Source: Mucilaginibacter geliditolerans (lineage in GTDB: Bacteria; Bacteroidota; Bacteroidia; Sphingobacteriales; Sphingobacteriaceae). Taken from it: a stretch of DNA of 64,000 nt. Location: the NCBI RefSeq assembly GCF_014200495.1, contig NZ_JACHBY010000001.1:868001-932000 (forward strand). The letters are read 5' to 3'. A program made the translations under genes and the position numbers. How positions within the stretch are numbered: position 1 is the first letter of the stretch; each line of letters begins with the position of its first letter. This document shows positions 51,010 to 60,944 of this stretch, piece after piece. The notes under the pieces were generated by a model. It made no database searches. It was given only the letters and a program-made list of their open reading frames with translations, and had not been told where the DNA came from.

Positions 51010-52797
51010 ATGGAGCACATTCGTAATTTTTGTATTATAGCGCATATCGACCACGGTAAAAGTACACTTGCCGATAGGTTATTAGAATATACCAACACCA
51101 TTACCCAACGCGAATCGCAAGCACAATTGCTTGATGATATGGACCTTGAGCGTGAACGCGGTATCACCATAAAAAGCCATGCCATACAAATGGATTATGA
51201 GCTTGACGGACAAAAATATACCCTTAACCTAATAGATACCCCCGGCCACGTAGATTTTTCATACGAGGTTTCCCGCTCTATAGCAGCCTGCGAAGGCGCA
51301 TTGCTTATTGTGGATGCTGCGCAGGGCATACAGGCGCAAACCATCTCCAACTTATATTTAGCTTTAGAGAACGACCTGGAGATTATCCCGGTACTTAATA
51401 AAATGGACCTTCCCGGCGCTATGCCCGAAGAAGTTAAAGACCAGATTGTTGAACTGATCGGCTGCAAACGCGAAGATATTTTGGCGGCATCAGGTAAAAC
51501 AGGCATGGGTGTGCATGACATTCTGCGTGCTGTTGTTGAACGTGTCCCAGCTCCGGTTGGCGACCCCAAAGCGCCATTGCAGGCATTGATATTTGATTCT
51601 GTTTTCAACTCCTTCCGTGGCATTATAGCCTACTTTAAGGTTGTTAACGGAGAGATTCGCAAAGGCGATAAAGTAAAATTTGTTGCTACTGAAAAGCAAT
51701 ATTTAGCTGATGAAGTAGGCACTTTAAGGCTACGCCCTTTTCCGAGAGATGTAATTAAAACAGGTGATGTAGGTTATATTATATCCGGTATAAAAGAAGC
51801 CAAGGAAGTAAAAGTTGGCGATACCATCACAACAGTTGAACGCCCTTGTGAAACGGGAATTCAAGGTTTTGAGGAAGTAAAACCAATGGTATTTGCCGGT
51901 ATTTACCCGGTTGATACCGAAGACTTTGAAGAGCTGCGCGAATCAATGGGTAAACTGCAGTTAAATGATGCCTCACTGGTTTTTGAACCGGAATCATCAG
52001 CTGCATTGGGCTTCGGTTTCCGTTGCGGTTTCCTGGGCATGCTGCACATGGAGATCATCCAGGAACGTTTGGAGCGTGAATTTAACATGACCGTTATTAC
52101 TACGGTTCCCAACGTATCTTACATTGCTTTTACTACCAAAGGTGAACCGGTAATCGTAAATAACCCATCAGACTTGCCCGATCCAAGTAAAATTGATTAC
52201 GTAGAAGAGCCCTATATTAAGGCTACCATTATATCAAAATCCGAATTTGTCGGGCCGATAATGTCGCTTTGCATTCAAAAGCGTGGTTTCATTAAAAATC
52301 AGTCGTACTTAACATCTGATCGTGTAGAGCTGATATTTGAAATGCCGATGGGTGAGATCGTATTTGATTTTTACGATAAGCTAAAAACCATTTCCAAAGG
52401 ATATGCATCGTTTGATTATCACCAGATAGGTTACCGCCGTTCTGATTTGGTTAGACTGGATATCCGCCTTAATGCGGAACCAGTTGATGCTTTATCATCA
52501 TTGATATTCCGTGGTAACTCTTATGATTTCGGTAAAAAGATCTGTGAAAAACTAAGGGAATTAATACCTCGCCAACAATTTGAGATCGTTATACAGGCAT
52601 CTATCGGCGCTAAAATTATAGCCCGCGAAACGGTAAAAGCCTTACGTAAGGACGTTACCGCCAAATGTTACGGTGGTGATATTTCCCGTAAGCGTAAGCT
52701 ATTGGAGAAACAAAAAAAAGGTAAAAAACGCATGCGCCAGGTAGGTAACGTAGAGATACCACAATCGGCGTTTATGGCGGTACTGAAACTTGATTAA
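51010..52797 (+). CDS. lepA: Elongation factor 4 (LepA)
   Basis: A 595-residue ribosome-bound GTPase that back-translocates or remodels stalled ribosomes. It begins [20 protein letters not shown] (P-loop), has [10 protein letters not shown] (switch I), [14 protein letters not shown] (G3), NKMDLPGA (G4) and the later SGKTGMGV (G5-like). It then has EF-G-like domains with [11 protein letters not shown], and the LepA-specific C-terminal domain ending [25 protein letters not shown]. The length is standard for the family. Confidence 0.98.
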   Translation: MEHIRNFCIIAHIDHGKSTLADRLLEYTNTITQRESQAQLLDDMDLERERGITIKSHAIQMDYELDGQKYTLNLIDTPGHVDFSYEVSRSIAACEGALLIVDAAQGIQAQTISNLYLALENDLEIIPVLNKMDLPGAMPEEVKDQIVELIGCKREDILAASGKTGMGVHDILRAVVERVPAPVGDPKAPLQALIFDSVFNSFRGIIAYFKVVNGEIRKGDKVKFVATEKQYLADEVGTLRLRPFPRDVIKTGDVGYIISGIKEAKEVKVGDTITTVERPCETGIQGFEEVKPMVFAGIYPVDTEDFEELRESMGKLQLNDASLVFEPESSAALGFGFRCGFLGMLHMEIIQERLEREFNMTVITTVPNVSYIAFTTKGEPVIVNNPSDLPDPSKIDYVEEPYIKATIISKSEFVGPIMSLCIQKRGFIKNQSYLTSDRVELIFEMPMGEIVFDFYDKLKTISKGYASFDYHQIGYRRSDLVRLDIRLNAEPVDALSSLIFRGNSYDFGKKICEKLRELIPRQQFEIVIQASIGAKIIARETVKALRKDVTAKCYGGDISRKRKLLEKQKKGKKRMRQVGNVEIPQSAFMAVLKLD

Positions 52798-52835
52798 TCT
52801 ATTATTATCTACTAAATCTATAATTTATCAACCTA

Positions 52836-53615
52836 ATGAGAATACAGCTTTTGAAGCCATTAACTTCAATTATTTTATTGTTAATCACCGTAAACCATCT
52901 TGAAGCTAAAACACTATTTGATAATTCATTGAATAAAACAAAAGTTAAGAAAGGGCCAACTATTATAACATCTCAAAAACCTGTCATTGACTCAGCGTTC
53001 GATTTTGTTCCTGCTGACTCGGTGATATTTTCAGATAATTTCGCTGCCAGTATGCCTAAAAACTGGAAATCAAACGGACTTGGTAAGGTAATAACATTGC
53101 CAGGTATTGATGGTAAGTGGCTGGCATTACAAAATTTTTGTTCTTATAAGTTAACCAATCCAAGCTCGTTGCCAGCTAAATTCACTTTAGAGTTTGATAT
53201 TATTGCTGCTACTGATAAAACACAGGACCTTTCGCCTGTAATATTTGGTTTTTCAAAAGATAACAGTGTAAGTCAATATCTACCTGACGCTTATAACGCT
53301 GGCAGTATAAACGCCGTCAGCATTAGATATTCCAATGGAGATGAAGTTAATATTGCCAGTAGCGCCAGAAATGTAGATGCTTCTACCAAGCTTGATTTGG
53401 TTAGTTATGCTAATCAAATTATGCATGTTTCCATTGCTGTTGATGGTGATATGGTGCGTATTTATCTTGATAAAACAAAAATAGCAAACGAGTTACTGTT
53501 TAATAAAAACAGAGTGAAGTATTTTTTCATTAGCGCTCCTATTAAAACAGACAATAACGGCAAGGTAGTTGTCAGCAATTTTAAGATAGCTACTTATAAA
53601 TCACGATCAAAGTAA
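52836..53615 (+). CDS. Secreted LamG/concanavalin-like domain protein
   Basis: A 259-residue exported protein with a signal peptide (to about residue 25, ending LEAK). From residue about 60 (SVIFSDNFAASMPKNWKSNG) it shows a jelly-roll type sandwich, with AKFTLEFDIIAA, MHVSIAVDGDMVRIYLDKTKIAN and GKVVVSNFKIA, the general outline of laminin-G/3-keto-disaccharide hydrolase-like sandwiches. It has no catalytic residues that I can name. It could bind carbohydrate on the cell surface. It lies between lepA and folD, but nothing links the three functions. Confidence 0.78.
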   Translation: MRIQLLKPLTSIILLLITVNHLEAKTLFDNSLNKTKVKKGPTIITSQKPVIDSAFDFVPADSVIFSDNFAASMPKNWKSNGLGKVITLPGIDGKWLALQNFCSYKLTNPSSLPAKFTLEFDIIAATDKTQDLSPVIFGFSKDNSVSQYLPDAYNAGSINAVSIRYSNGDEVNIASSARNVDASTKLDLVSYANQIMHVSIAVDGDMVRIYLDKTKIANELLFNKNRVKYFFISAPIKTDNNGKVVVSNFKIATYKSRSK

Positions 53616-53703
53616 ATTAGTCAAATTAACATATACTAACGTTTTACGCTTTTTACTACTATTAATTCTTTAATATAGTACATAAAAAAATATTAATACT
53701 TAT

Positions 53704-54585
53704 ATGCAATTACTTGATGGTAAATACGTATCCGAAAAACTAAAAATTGAAATAGCTACAGAAGCAGCTCAGATTTTGGCAGAAACTGGCCGCAAACCGC
53801 ATTTAGTGGCTGTACTGGTTGGTCATGATGGCGGCAGCGAAACATATGTTGCCAGCAAGATAAAGAACTGTGAAGCCGTTGGCTTTAAATCAACTTTGGT
53901 GCGTTATGAAGGTGACGTTACAGAAGAAGAACTGCTAAAGAAAGTTGAAGAACTTAATGCTGATGCTGATATCGACGGCATCATCGTACAACTTCCCCTA
54001 CCCAAACATATCGACCCTGAAAAAGTAACCGAAAAAATAGACTACCGTAAGGATGTTGATGGCTTTCACCCGGTTAATTTAGGCCGTATGCAACGCAATC
54101 TGCCATCATTTATACCTGCTACCCCTTATGGCATCACCTTAATGTTAAAGGAATATAATATTGAAACTTCAGGCAAACATTGTGTGGTGGTTGGCCGCAG
54201 TAATATTGTAGGCTCGCCAATGAGCATTTTAATGGCGCGTAATACCTACCCAGGTAACTGCACGGTAACTATTTGCCACAGTCGTACACCATCTATTAAA
54301 GACTTTACTCTACAGGCCGATATATTAATAGTTGCTATAGGTAAAAAGAATTTCATTACTGCCGATATGGTAAAACCTGGTGCTGTTATAATTGATGTGG
54401 GCATGAACAGGGAAACTTCAACTGTAACCAAATCAGGTTTTAAACTTTTTGGTGACGTTGATTTTGAGAATGTTGCCCCTAAAGCATCATGGATAACCCC
54501 GGTACCGGGTGGTGTTGGCTTAATGACCATTATTGGTTTGTTAAAAAACACTTTGGCGTCAGCTAAAAAAGAGGTTTATAAATAA
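53704..54585 (+). CDS. folD: Methylenetetrahydrofolate dehydrogenase/cyclohydrolase FolD
   Basis: Bifunctional enzyme interconverting 5,10-methylene- and 10-formyl-THF with NADP+. The 293-residue protein has the conserved [14 protein letters not shown] (catalytic Lys and Tyr region), [27 protein letters not shown], the NADP-binding [10 protein letters not shown], and [19 protein letters not shown] at the C-terminus. Together with guaB and queE it supports nucleotide metabolism. No folate riboswitch was recognised in the 88 bases upstream. Confidence 0.97.
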   Translation: MQLLDGKYVSEKLKIEIATEAAQILAETGRKPHLVAVLVGHDGGSETYVASKIKNCEAVGFKSTLVRYEGDVTEEELLKKVEELNADADIDGIIVQLPLPKHIDPEKVTEKIDYRKDVDGFHPVNLGRMQRNLPSFIPATPYGITLMLKEYNIETSGKHCVVVGRSNIVGSPMSILMARNTYPGNCTVTICHSRTPSIKDFTLQADILIVAIGKKNFITADMVKPGAVIIDVGMNRETSTVTKSGFKLFGDVDFENVAPKASWITPVPGGVGLMTIIGLLKNTLASAKKEVYK

Positions 54586-54587
54586 AG

Positions 54588-54655
54588 TTGTTGGTTGATT
54601 GGGTTGATTATGTGAATGGTTGATTTCTAACTGATTCAACTCAATCAACCTAATC
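54588..54655. repeat. Repeat of the ACTCAATCAACCTAATCAAC family
   Basis: GGTTGATTGGGTTGATTA and the complementary CAACTCAATCAACCTAATCAA form an imperfect hairpin between convergent folD and Rieske genes. Confidence 0.65.
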
Positions 54656-54992
54656 AACTAAACCCTTTCTTGATCTTCTCCCAAAAACCTTCCACCCCTA
54701 TATAAATACCATCTCCCCTAACCTCTACCGGGAAAACATCCACATAATCATTCTGGCCAGTACTGCCTTTTCCTGTATGTATATCGTATGAATAGCGATG
54801 CAACGGGCAGATCAGCTTGTCATCCTTACACCAACCTGCGGACAGATCACCACCGGCATGTGGGCATTTGGCGGATAAAGCAAATATTTTACCCTCATAT
54901 CCTACCAAACAAACGCTTTTACTGCCTGCTTTTACTTTTTTAATGAATGGTTTATCTGAATTTTCAATACCCGGTATCTTATACCACTTCAT
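54654..54992 (-). CDS. Small Rieske [2Fe-2S] protein
   Basis: A 112-residue soluble Rieske ferredoxin-like protein. The cluster ligands are visible as CPHAGGDLS (Cys43, His45) and CPLHRYSYD (Cys62, His65). There is no signal peptide. Similar small Rieske proteins act as electron carriers for oxygenases or nitrite reductase (NirD); the usual large subunit is not adjacent. It is encoded 4 bases after the lipoprotein gene and probably shares its transcript. Confidence 0.92.
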   Translation of the reverse strand: MKWYKIPGIENSDKPFIKKVKAGSKSVCLVGYEGKIFALSAKCPHAGGDLSAGWCKDDKLICPLHRYSYDIHTGKGSTGQNDYVDVFPVEVRGDGIYIGVEGFWEKIKKGFS

Positions 54993-54996
54993 ACCC

Positions 54997-55758
54997 TCAA
55001 AAATCTATTTTAAGGTTCATTACGTTCGGATTCTTTATCACCTCATCCATATTAGTGATCAGTGTAACATGTTTTCTATCGGCTGAGAGTACCGCCTTTG
55101 AGTTGTCTACCCTTCTTACAGGTTTGGCAAAATTTAGTACCAGTTTATAAGGCATATCAATCAGCATAGCTTTAGCCATGGCTAATGTTGATTGTGTTTT
55201 CTTTAAAAAAGCATTGAACTTTGCCTTATCAATTATCCGGTAAAACTTATGTGGGGTAACTTCATAGTTATAATAATCCTGCCCGGCTACCAGTTGCTGC
55301 GCATCAAACCCTTTTGAGCCTTTATTTTTTGTAACAGCAGTTAGTTGCCCGTTCATTGATATTTTTGAGATATGCTGCAGGTAGTATTGAAGATCGGCGG
55401 CATTTTTTGCGGTATGGATAATACTCACCTTCATTATACTTTTTTGCAGATCCATTTTAACAGCCAGTTTACTGGCTTTGGCCATATTCACCTCGTCAGA
55501 TGTTAATTTTTGCTGGGTGGTATCGGGCAGGGCGCTGTAAAAATTAAGGGAGGTATCTTTTACTATTGAAAATTGCGGAGTAGCACGTACAGAATCCGAC
55601 ATCAGGTTCATCAGCACCGATACTGCGCTGCTCATATCAAAACCGTAAACTACATTGCATGAGCCATCAGCCTTAAAGTCATAATGCTCCTCAATATCCA
55701 CACAAGAGCTGAAGCAAATCAGCACGAAAAAAATCAATATGAGCTGAATTTTTTTCAA
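54997..55758 (-). CDS. Lipoprotein of unknown function
   Basis: A 253-residue exported lipoprotein with lipobox CFSSC (Cys19). After it comes VDIEEHYDFKADGSCNVVYGFDMSS, then a mixed alpha/beta sequence without known motif, ending with ADRKHVTLITNMDEVIKNPNVMNLKIDF. The beginning resembles LppM-like or DUF-type lipoproteins that start from a short Cys-Val-Asp sequence. No function is proposed. It forms a two-gene unit with the Rieske gene (spacing 4 bases). Confidence 0.8.
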   Translation of the reverse strand: MKKIQLILIFFVLICFSSCVDIEEHYDFKADGSCNVVYGFDMSSAVSVLMNLMSDSVRATPQFSIVKDTSLNFYSALPDTTQQKLTSDEVNMAKASKLAVKMDLQKSIMKVSIIHTAKNAADLQYYLQHISKISMNGQLTAVTKNKGSKGFDAQQLVAGQDYYNYEVTPHKFYRIIDKAKFNAFLKKTQSTLAMAKAMLIDMPYKLVLNFAKPVRRVDNSKAVLSADRKHVTLITNMDEVIKNPNVMNLKIDF

Positions 55759-55823
55759 GGGGTGAATTTTAAAGTAATAGTAGTCAATTTATACGAAAAA
55801 AAGAAAAAGAAGGTTTGGGGAAA

Positions 55824-55949
55824 GGTGAAAGAATAAAGGTGAAAGCGAAAAGGCAAAAGCTATTATAGGTAATAACGGAAAGTCCTAATTTCACCTTTAC
55901 CCTTTCACCTAAATGTAACCTTTTGCCTTTCACCTTTATCCTTTCGCCT
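55824..55949. repeat. GGTGAAAGGCAAAAG inverted repeat
   Basis: Units AAGGTGAAAGAATAAAGGTGAA and their reverse CCTTTTGCCTTTCACC make an imperfect palindrome just upstream of queE; the right arm comes close to the queE promoter box at 55958. Confidence 0.65.
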
Positions 55950-55957
55950 CAAAAAGC

Positions 55958-55965
55958 TACCTTTG
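55958..55965 (+). promoter_or_regulatory. -7 promoter box of queE
   Basis: TACCTTTG matches TAnnTTTG, 9 bases before the ATG at 55975. Confidence 0.6.
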
Positions 55966-55974
55966 CAAATTATT

Positions 55975-56598
55975 ATGGCACACCAAATTCCGGATGACGG
56001 CACATTGCTTCCTTTAATGGAAGAATTTTATACGATACAGGGCGAAGGATATCATACCGGCAAAGCTGCTTATTTTATTCGCCTGGGCGGATGCGATGTG
56101 GGCTGCCATTGGTGCGATGTTAAAGAAAGCTGGGATGCCGAACTACATGCGCTTACCGCTGCCGATACCATTGCCGAAAATGCCTCGCGTTTCCCTTCAA
56201 AAGCTGTAGTAGTAACCGGTGGTGAACCATTGATCTACAACCTGGATTATTTAACCAGCCAGCTTCAGCAAAAAGGCATTAAAACTTTTATTGAAACATC
56301 TGGTGCCTATCCCCTTTCGGGCCATTGGGATTGGATCTGTTTGTCGCCTAAAAAATTCAAAGGTCCTACAACAAGTGTTGCTGCCAAGGCTGATGAACTT
56401 AAGGTGATCATATTTAATAAATCTGACTTTGAATGGGCCGAACAGCATGCCAAATTGGTATCGCCTGATTGCAAGCTGTATTTACAGCCTGAGTGGTCAA
56501 AATCAAAAGAAATGACACCGTTAATTGTTGAGTATGTGATGAATAACCCTCACTGGGAAATATCACTACAAACACACAAGTATTTGAATATTCCTTAA
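55975..56598 (+). CDS. queE: 7-carboxy-7-deazaguanine synthase
   Basis: Radical-SAM enzyme of queuosine precursor synthesis (CPH4 to CDG). The 207-residue protein has the shortened CxxxCxxC cluster motif in GGCDVGCHWCD (Cys40, Cys44, Cys47), FYTIQGEGYHTGKAAYFIRL, TGGEPLIYNLDYL and ETSGAYPL. The substrate-binding pattern of QueE is kept. Start ATG 55975 is preferred over an upstream TTG; it follows a promoter box by 9 bases. Other que genes are not in the window. Confidence 0.95.
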   Translation: MAHQIPDDGTLLPLMEEFYTIQGEGYHTGKAAYFIRLGGCDVGCHWCDVKESWDAELHALTAADTIAENASRFPSKAVVVTGGEPLIYNLDYLTSQLQQKGIKTFIETSGAYPLSGHWDWICLSPKKFKGPTTSVAAKADELKVIIFNKSDFEWAEQHAKLVSPDCKLYLQPEWSKSKEMTPLIVEYVMNNPHWEISLQTHKYLNIP

Positions 56599-56637
56599 TT
56601 AGTGTAACTTAGAGATATAATTATCCTATCCTAAGTA

Positions 56638-58539
56638 ATGAGAATTGCTACTTTATTGGTTTTTCTGTTTTTTCTGTCGGCTTTTTGCTATGCTCAGCAA
56701 GAACATTATTCAACAACTGATAGAGATGCATTAAATTATTACAAATCAGCCAACCAAAGTATTGATGACCGCGAATTTGATATAGCGATCAAACAATTAC
56801 AACAAGCAATAAAGGCTGATCAAAACTTCGTTGAAGCCCATCTGCTGCTAGCTGAGGTTTATCGCCAACAAAGGCAAAACAAGCTGGCTATTGAGCAATT
56901 CCTGGCTGTTACCGGCATTAACCCCGACTTTAGTCGTGCTATATACCTTAAACTGGGGGCTCTTGAGATTAGCGAGGCGCAATATGCGCAAGCTCAAATG
57001 AGCCTGAACAAATACCTTACCTATCCTAATATTGCCGATCAGGATTTGCGCAACGCTAAAAAGATGCTAAAGGATTGTGAGTTTAGCATTGAAGCTATAA
57101 AACATCCGGTACCGTTTAAACCTATAAACATGGGCCCGGAAATCAATACACCAAATGACGAATACCTGCCTGTAGCCACTGCTGATGAAAGCATGCTGAT
57201 ATTTACCCGTAAAATAAATAATAATGAGGATTTCTATAAAAGCATGCAGGTTGATGGTAAATGGCAAACGGCCACTTATTTAAGCAATCAGATAAATACG
57301 CCTAACTATAACGAGGGCGCACAATCCATATCGCAGGATGGCAAATTATTGTTTTTTACAGGCTGCGACCGCCCTGATGGGCTGGGTCGCTGCGATATTT
57401 ACATAGCGCAAAAAGAGGGCGACGACTGGGGTAAACCTCATGATTTGAGCCCCCCTATAAATACGCCGGGCTGGGAATCGCAGCCATCTATCAGCGCTGA
57501 TGGCCGCACGCTCTATTTTGTAAGTAACCGTAGCGGCGGTTATGGCGGTTATGACATATGGAAATCAACCATAAGCGCTAAAGGATGGAGCCAACCCGAA
57601 AACCTGGGGCCAAATATTAACACGGCTTATGATGAACAATCGCCATTTATACATGCTGATGATAGCACGCTCTATTTTTGTTCGGATGGTTGGCCCGGAT
57701 TGGGTGGTAAAGATCTTTTTGTAAGTCATTTAGGTAAAGATGGCAAATGGCAAAAACCCATAAACATGGGCTACCCCATCAATTCCAGTGGTGATGAAAA
57801 TGGCCTTACCGTTACAGCAAACGGCCGTTACGCCTACTTTGCCTCCAACAATCTAAATGGTTACGGCGGCTTCGATATTTATAAATTTGAACTACCTGCA
57901 AACGTGAGGCCACATATGGTTACCTATGTTAAAGGCATAGTAACTGATGCTAAAAACAAACGCCCCTTAGATGCGTCGGTTGAAATAATCGACCTTGAAA
58001 AAAATGAGATTGTTTATGAAGATGATAGTTCTCCCGAGCATGGCGATTTCCTGGCCACGCTGCCGCCGGGGAAGAATTATGGCTTAAACATTTCAAAAAA
58101 CGGGTATCTCTTTTACTCAGCTAACTTCTCATTGATCGGGCATGAAGCTAAAGACCCATACAATTTAACGATAAACCTGTCGCCTATTGAAATTGGCAAT
58201 TCAGTAGTATTGAACAACATATTTTTTGATACCAATAAGTTCGATATCAAACCGGATTCAAAGGCGGAACTGCAAAAACTAATCGAATTTTTAAACCAAA
58301 ACCCTAACGTTCGCATCGAGATATCAGGTCATACTGATGATGTGGGTAACGATCAGCTTAACCAGGTACTATCAGAGAACAGGGCAAAAGCGGTTTATCA
58401 GTACCTTATTTCCAGCGGCATAAAATCCCAGCGACTGGTTTACAAAGGCTATGGTAAAACACAACCCTTAGTGCCTAACACCAATGACGAAAACCGCAGT
58501 AAAAACCGCCGTACAGAATTTAAAATTATCGCCAAATAA
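56638..58539 (+). CDS. PorE-like TPR-WD40-OmpA outer-membrane protein
   Basis: A 633-residue exported protein, signal peptide to about residue 20 (SAFCYAQ). Four parts can be seen: TPR repeats about 25-150, a PD40/WD40-type propeller about 170-425 (DEYLPVATADESMLIFTRK, EGAQSISQDGKLLFFTG, QPSISADGRTLYFVSN, DEQSPFIHADDSTLYFCS, ENGLTVTANGRYAYFAS), a carboxypeptidase-regulatory-like domain about 440-515, and an OmpA C-terminal domain (NIFFDTNKFDIKPDSKAEL, EISGHTDDVGND, NRRTEF) that should bind peptidoglycan. This order is the one described for PorE of the type IX secretion system in Porphyromonas gingivalis, but paralogues with other roles exist. It lies 39 bases after queE. Confidence 0.88.
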   Translation: MRIATLLVFLFFLSAFCYAQQEHYSTTDRDALNYYKSANQSIDDREFDIAIKQLQQAIKADQNFVEAHLLLAEVYRQQRQNKLAIEQFLAVTGINPDFSRAIYLKLGALEISEAQYAQAQMSLNKYLTYPNIADQDLRNAKKMLKDCEFSIEAIKHPVPFKPINMGPEINTPNDEYLPVATADESMLIFTRKINNNEDFYKSMQVDGKWQTATYLSNQINTPNYNEGAQSISQDGKLLFFTGCDRPDGLGRCDIYIAQKEGDDWGKPHDLSPPINTPGWESQPSISADGRTLYFVSNRSGGYGGYDIWKSTISAKGWSQPENLGPNINTAYDEQSPFIHADDSTLYFCSDGWPGLGGKDLFVSHLGKDGKWQKPINMGYPINSSGDENGLTVTANGRYAYFASNNLNGYGGFDIYKFELPANVRPHMVTYVKGIVTDAKNKRPLDASVEIIDLEKNEIVYEDDSSPEHGDFLATLPPGKNYGLNISKNGYLFYSANFSLIGHEAKDPYNLTINLSPIEIGNSVVLNNIFFDTNKFDIKPDSKAELQKLIEFLNQNPNVRIEISGHTDDVGNDQLNQVLSENRAKAVYQYLISSGIKSQRLVYKGYGKTQPLVPNTNDENRSKNRRTEFKIIAK

Positions 58540-58548
58540 AAATAGACA

Positions 58549-58980
58549 TTAGCCTATCTGTGCCAGATGGTGCTTCATATGCCGCACATAATCTGCCGCA
58601 ACCCACTCAACGGTGTGAGTACTATCGCCATCGTAACTTACCTGTAAGCGGTTTGCCGGGTAGTAACCCAATACACGAATGATCTGCCTGTTTATCAATA
58701 TCCACAGATCTAATATCTCCTTGATATCAGCGCCTTGGTAATGCTGTGCGGCAACCCACTCATCCTGGGCATATTTCAGTTTAAAATCCCCCTCATAAGT
58801 ACAACGCACAAAGCGTTGCAGGTTTATTTGCGCGCTGTCGATCAGGTGCCCAACGATTTCCTTTTTCGACCATTTATCGGGTGCCGGTTTAGTCTCCCAA
58901 TCGATCGCATCCTGATCAATTTTCAGAAAATCTTCAATCGTATCTATTAAACTGTTTATGGTATCTTTCATGTTGCTCAT
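58549..58980 (-). CDS. DinB-superfamily protein (DUF664/DinB_2-like)
   Basis: A soluble helical-bundle protein of about 144 residues. Recognisable features are WSKKEIVGHLIDSAQINLQRFVR (His ligand), DEWVAAQHYQGAD and YVRHMKHHLAQIG, giving the three-His metal site common to the DinB/YfiT superfamily. The proteins are metal-binding but the reaction is mostly unknown, some being thiol transferases. It is not related to DNA polymerase IV despite the name. The start is either ATG 58980 or 58971; a TTG further up is unlikely. Confidence 0.82.
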   Translation of the reverse strand: MSNMKDTINSLIDTIEDFLKIDQDAIDWETKPAPDKWSKKEIVGHLIDSAQINLQRFVRCTYEGDFKLKYAQDEWVAAQHYQGADIKEILDLWILINRQIIRVLGYYPANRLQVSYDGDSTHTVEWVAADYVRHMKHHLAQIG

Positions 58981-59049
58981 ATTTTTTAAAGTTTGATATT
59001 TTATATTAATTATCAAAAAACAATTATCTTCAAAACTTAATCGCTGCCC

Positions 59050-60297
59050 ATGGTTCTCAATTATATCTGGATATTCTTTTTTCTCATCGCATTTATCATA
59101 GGCCTGGTAAGGCTTATCTTTTTTGGCGATACCGATATATTCAGAATGATGGCAGAAGGCACATTTGATTCAGCCAAATCATCAGTAATGGACATTGCAT
59201 TGCCACTGGTTGGTATTATGTCATTATGGTTAGGCTTTATGAAGATAGGTGAAAAAGCCGGCGCGGTGAATTTTCTTTCACGCATAGTAGGGCCATTCTT
59301 TAACAGGCTTTTCCCCGAGGTACCCAAAAATCATCCGGCTGTTGGGCAAATGATGATGAACTTTTCAGCCAACTTATTAGGATTGGACAATGCTGCAACC
59401 CCACTGGGTTTAAAGGCCATGGAAGGGCTGCAAGAATTGAATACGGATAAGGATACTGCATCCAATTCACAGATCATGTTTTTGGTGCTACACGCGTCCG
59501 GGTTAACTATCCTACCTATAGCCATTATAGCGCAGCGTGCAATATTTCACTCTAAAGATCCGACAGATATTTTCATCCCTTGTATTGTAGCAACTTATGC
59601 GGCCACACTTGCAGGTTTAATAGTAGTATCAATTAAACAAAAGATCAACCTGTTTGATAAAGTAGTTTTAAGCTGGCTATTAAGCATTACAGGGGTAATA
59701 GCATTAGTGATATGGTATTTTGCAAAATTTCTCAATCATGCACAGGTGTCTGAGGTCTCAGGAGTTTTTAGCAACCTGGTTTATTTAATTATACCGGTAA
59801 TTTTTATTTTAGGGGCCGTACGCAAAAAAATAAATGTTTTTGATGCCTTTATTGAAGGTGCAAAAGAAGGCTTTGATGTTTCAGTTAAAATAATTCCCTA
59901 CCTGGTGGGTTTACTTGTAGCTGTAAGCCTGTTCAGAACTTGTGGCGCATTAGATTATCTTGGCGATGGCTTTAAATGGGTATTCAGTCATTTTAATATG
60001 GATACCCGTTTTACTGATGTATTACCAATTGCATTTATACGCCCGTTAAGTGGTTCGGGGGCGCGGGCGCTTATGCTTGATAATTTAAAGGTTCATGGCC
60101 CCGATGGCTTTCTCGGTCATATATCAAGCGTACTATACGGCACTGCCGATACTACTTTTTATATTGTTGCCTTATATTTTGGCATTGTAAATATTAAAAA
60201 AACACGTTACACCATACCTGCTATGTTAGTAGCTGATTTTGTGGGCATAGTAACGGCTATTTATATGTCTTATTTGTTTTTTGGAAACTTACGTTAA
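59050..60297 (+). CDS. Fused SpmA/SpmB-like nucleoside-recognition (Gate) membrane protein
   Basis: A 415-residue membrane protein with two Gate-type domains, matching the spore maturation proteins SpmA (1-205) and SpmB (220-415) joined in one chain, as is common in Bacteroidota. Features are MMMNFSANLLGLDNAATPLGLKAMEGLQELN in the first and VSLFRTCGALDYLGDGFKWVF / RPLSGSGARALMLD in the second. The organism group does not make spores, so the name is historical; the role is possibly a transporter or dehydration-linked function. The stop precedes the OsmC start by 10 bases. Confidence 0.88.
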   Translation: MVLNYIWIFFFLIAFIIGLVRLIFFGDTDIFRMMAEGTFDSAKSSVMDIALPLVGIMSLWLGFMKIGEKAGAVNFLSRIVGPFFNRLFPEVPKNHPAVGQMMMNFSANLLGLDNAATPLGLKAMEGLQELNTDKDTASNSQIMFLVLHASGLTILPIAIIAQRAIFHSKDPTDIFIPCIVATYAATLAGLIVVSIKQKINLFDKVVLSWLLSITGVIALVIWYFAKFLNHAQVSEVSGVFSNLVYLIIPVIFILGAVRKKINVFDAFIEGAKEGFDVSVKIIPYLVGLLVAVSLFRTCGALDYLGDGFKWVFSHFNMDTRFTDVLPIAFIRPLSGSGARALMLDNLKVHGPDGFLGHISSVLYGTADTTFYIVALYFGIVNIKKTRYTIPAMLVADFVGIVTAIYMSYLFFGNLR

Positions 60298-60307
60298 TCG
60301 CAAAATA

Positions 60308-60724
60308 ATGCAAACAGGAGAAGAAGCCATCGCATTTACTACGGCACAAATTGGGCATACAAAATATCAAACTATTGTTAGCAGCGGCAGGCACCAAATT
60401 ATTGTTGATGAGCCTGAAACTATTGAGGGTGGCGACACCGGCATGGAACCGCATGGCTTGTTACTGGGTAGCCTGGGCAGTTGCACCGCTATTACCTTAC
60501 GTATGTACATTAACAGGAAAATGTGGCCGGTTGATGAAATTACAGTTAACCTTGAACTGTTTAAAACTGAAACCGGTGTAACTATAAAGCGTTGGCTAAA
60601 CTTTAAGGGTGAATTATCCGACATTCAAAAGAACAGGTTGCTGCAGATTGCCGATGCCTGCCCAATTCATAAAATTTTGACCGGAAGTATAGATATTGAA
60701 ACGGGTTTTAAGACTGGTGTATAA
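60308..60724 (+). CDS. OsmC-family peroxiredoxin-like protein
   Basis: A 138-residue member of the OsmC/Ohr fold. It shows GGDTGMEPHGLLLGSLGSCTAITLRMYINRK, carrying the first catalytic Cys, and DACPIHKILTG, carrying the second, the two redox Cys residues of OsmC/Ohr. It would reduce organic hydroperoxides or fatty-acid hydroperoxides with lipoyl proteins. The ATG at 60308 gives a normal beginning. Its position 10 bases after the Spm gene suggests co-transcription. Confidence 0.9.
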   Translation: MQTGEEAIAFTTAQIGHTKYQTIVSSGRHQIIVDEPETIEGGDTGMEPHGLLLGSLGSCTAITLRMYINRKMWPVDEITVNLELFKTETGVTIKRWLNFKGELSDIQKNRLLQIADACPIHKILTGSIDIETGFKTGV

Positions 60725-60727
60725 AAA

Positions 60728-60756
60728 ACAAACCGGGAGGAGTAGTCCCGGTTTGT
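60728..60756 (+). terminator. Hairpin after the OsmC gene
   Basis: ACAAACCGGGA pairs exactly with TCCCGGTTTGT around GGAGTAG. The T-run is weak, so termination is probable but not certain. The rest of the 220-bp gap (60757-60944) shows no gene. Confidence 0.7.
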
Positions 60757-60944
60757 ATCAATCACTCTAAAACAACAACCTCTAAATAAGGAAGCATTCA
60801 AATTAATTAGCTGTAGAAACAAAAAAACTATTGACTAATTAAATATGATGGTCAAATTTACCAAATAAAACACCCGGAAAATTTGAAACTAAAGCTTTTT
60901 TACTAAAGGTTGACAGTTGCATTAAAAAAGGGAACTATTGAGGT

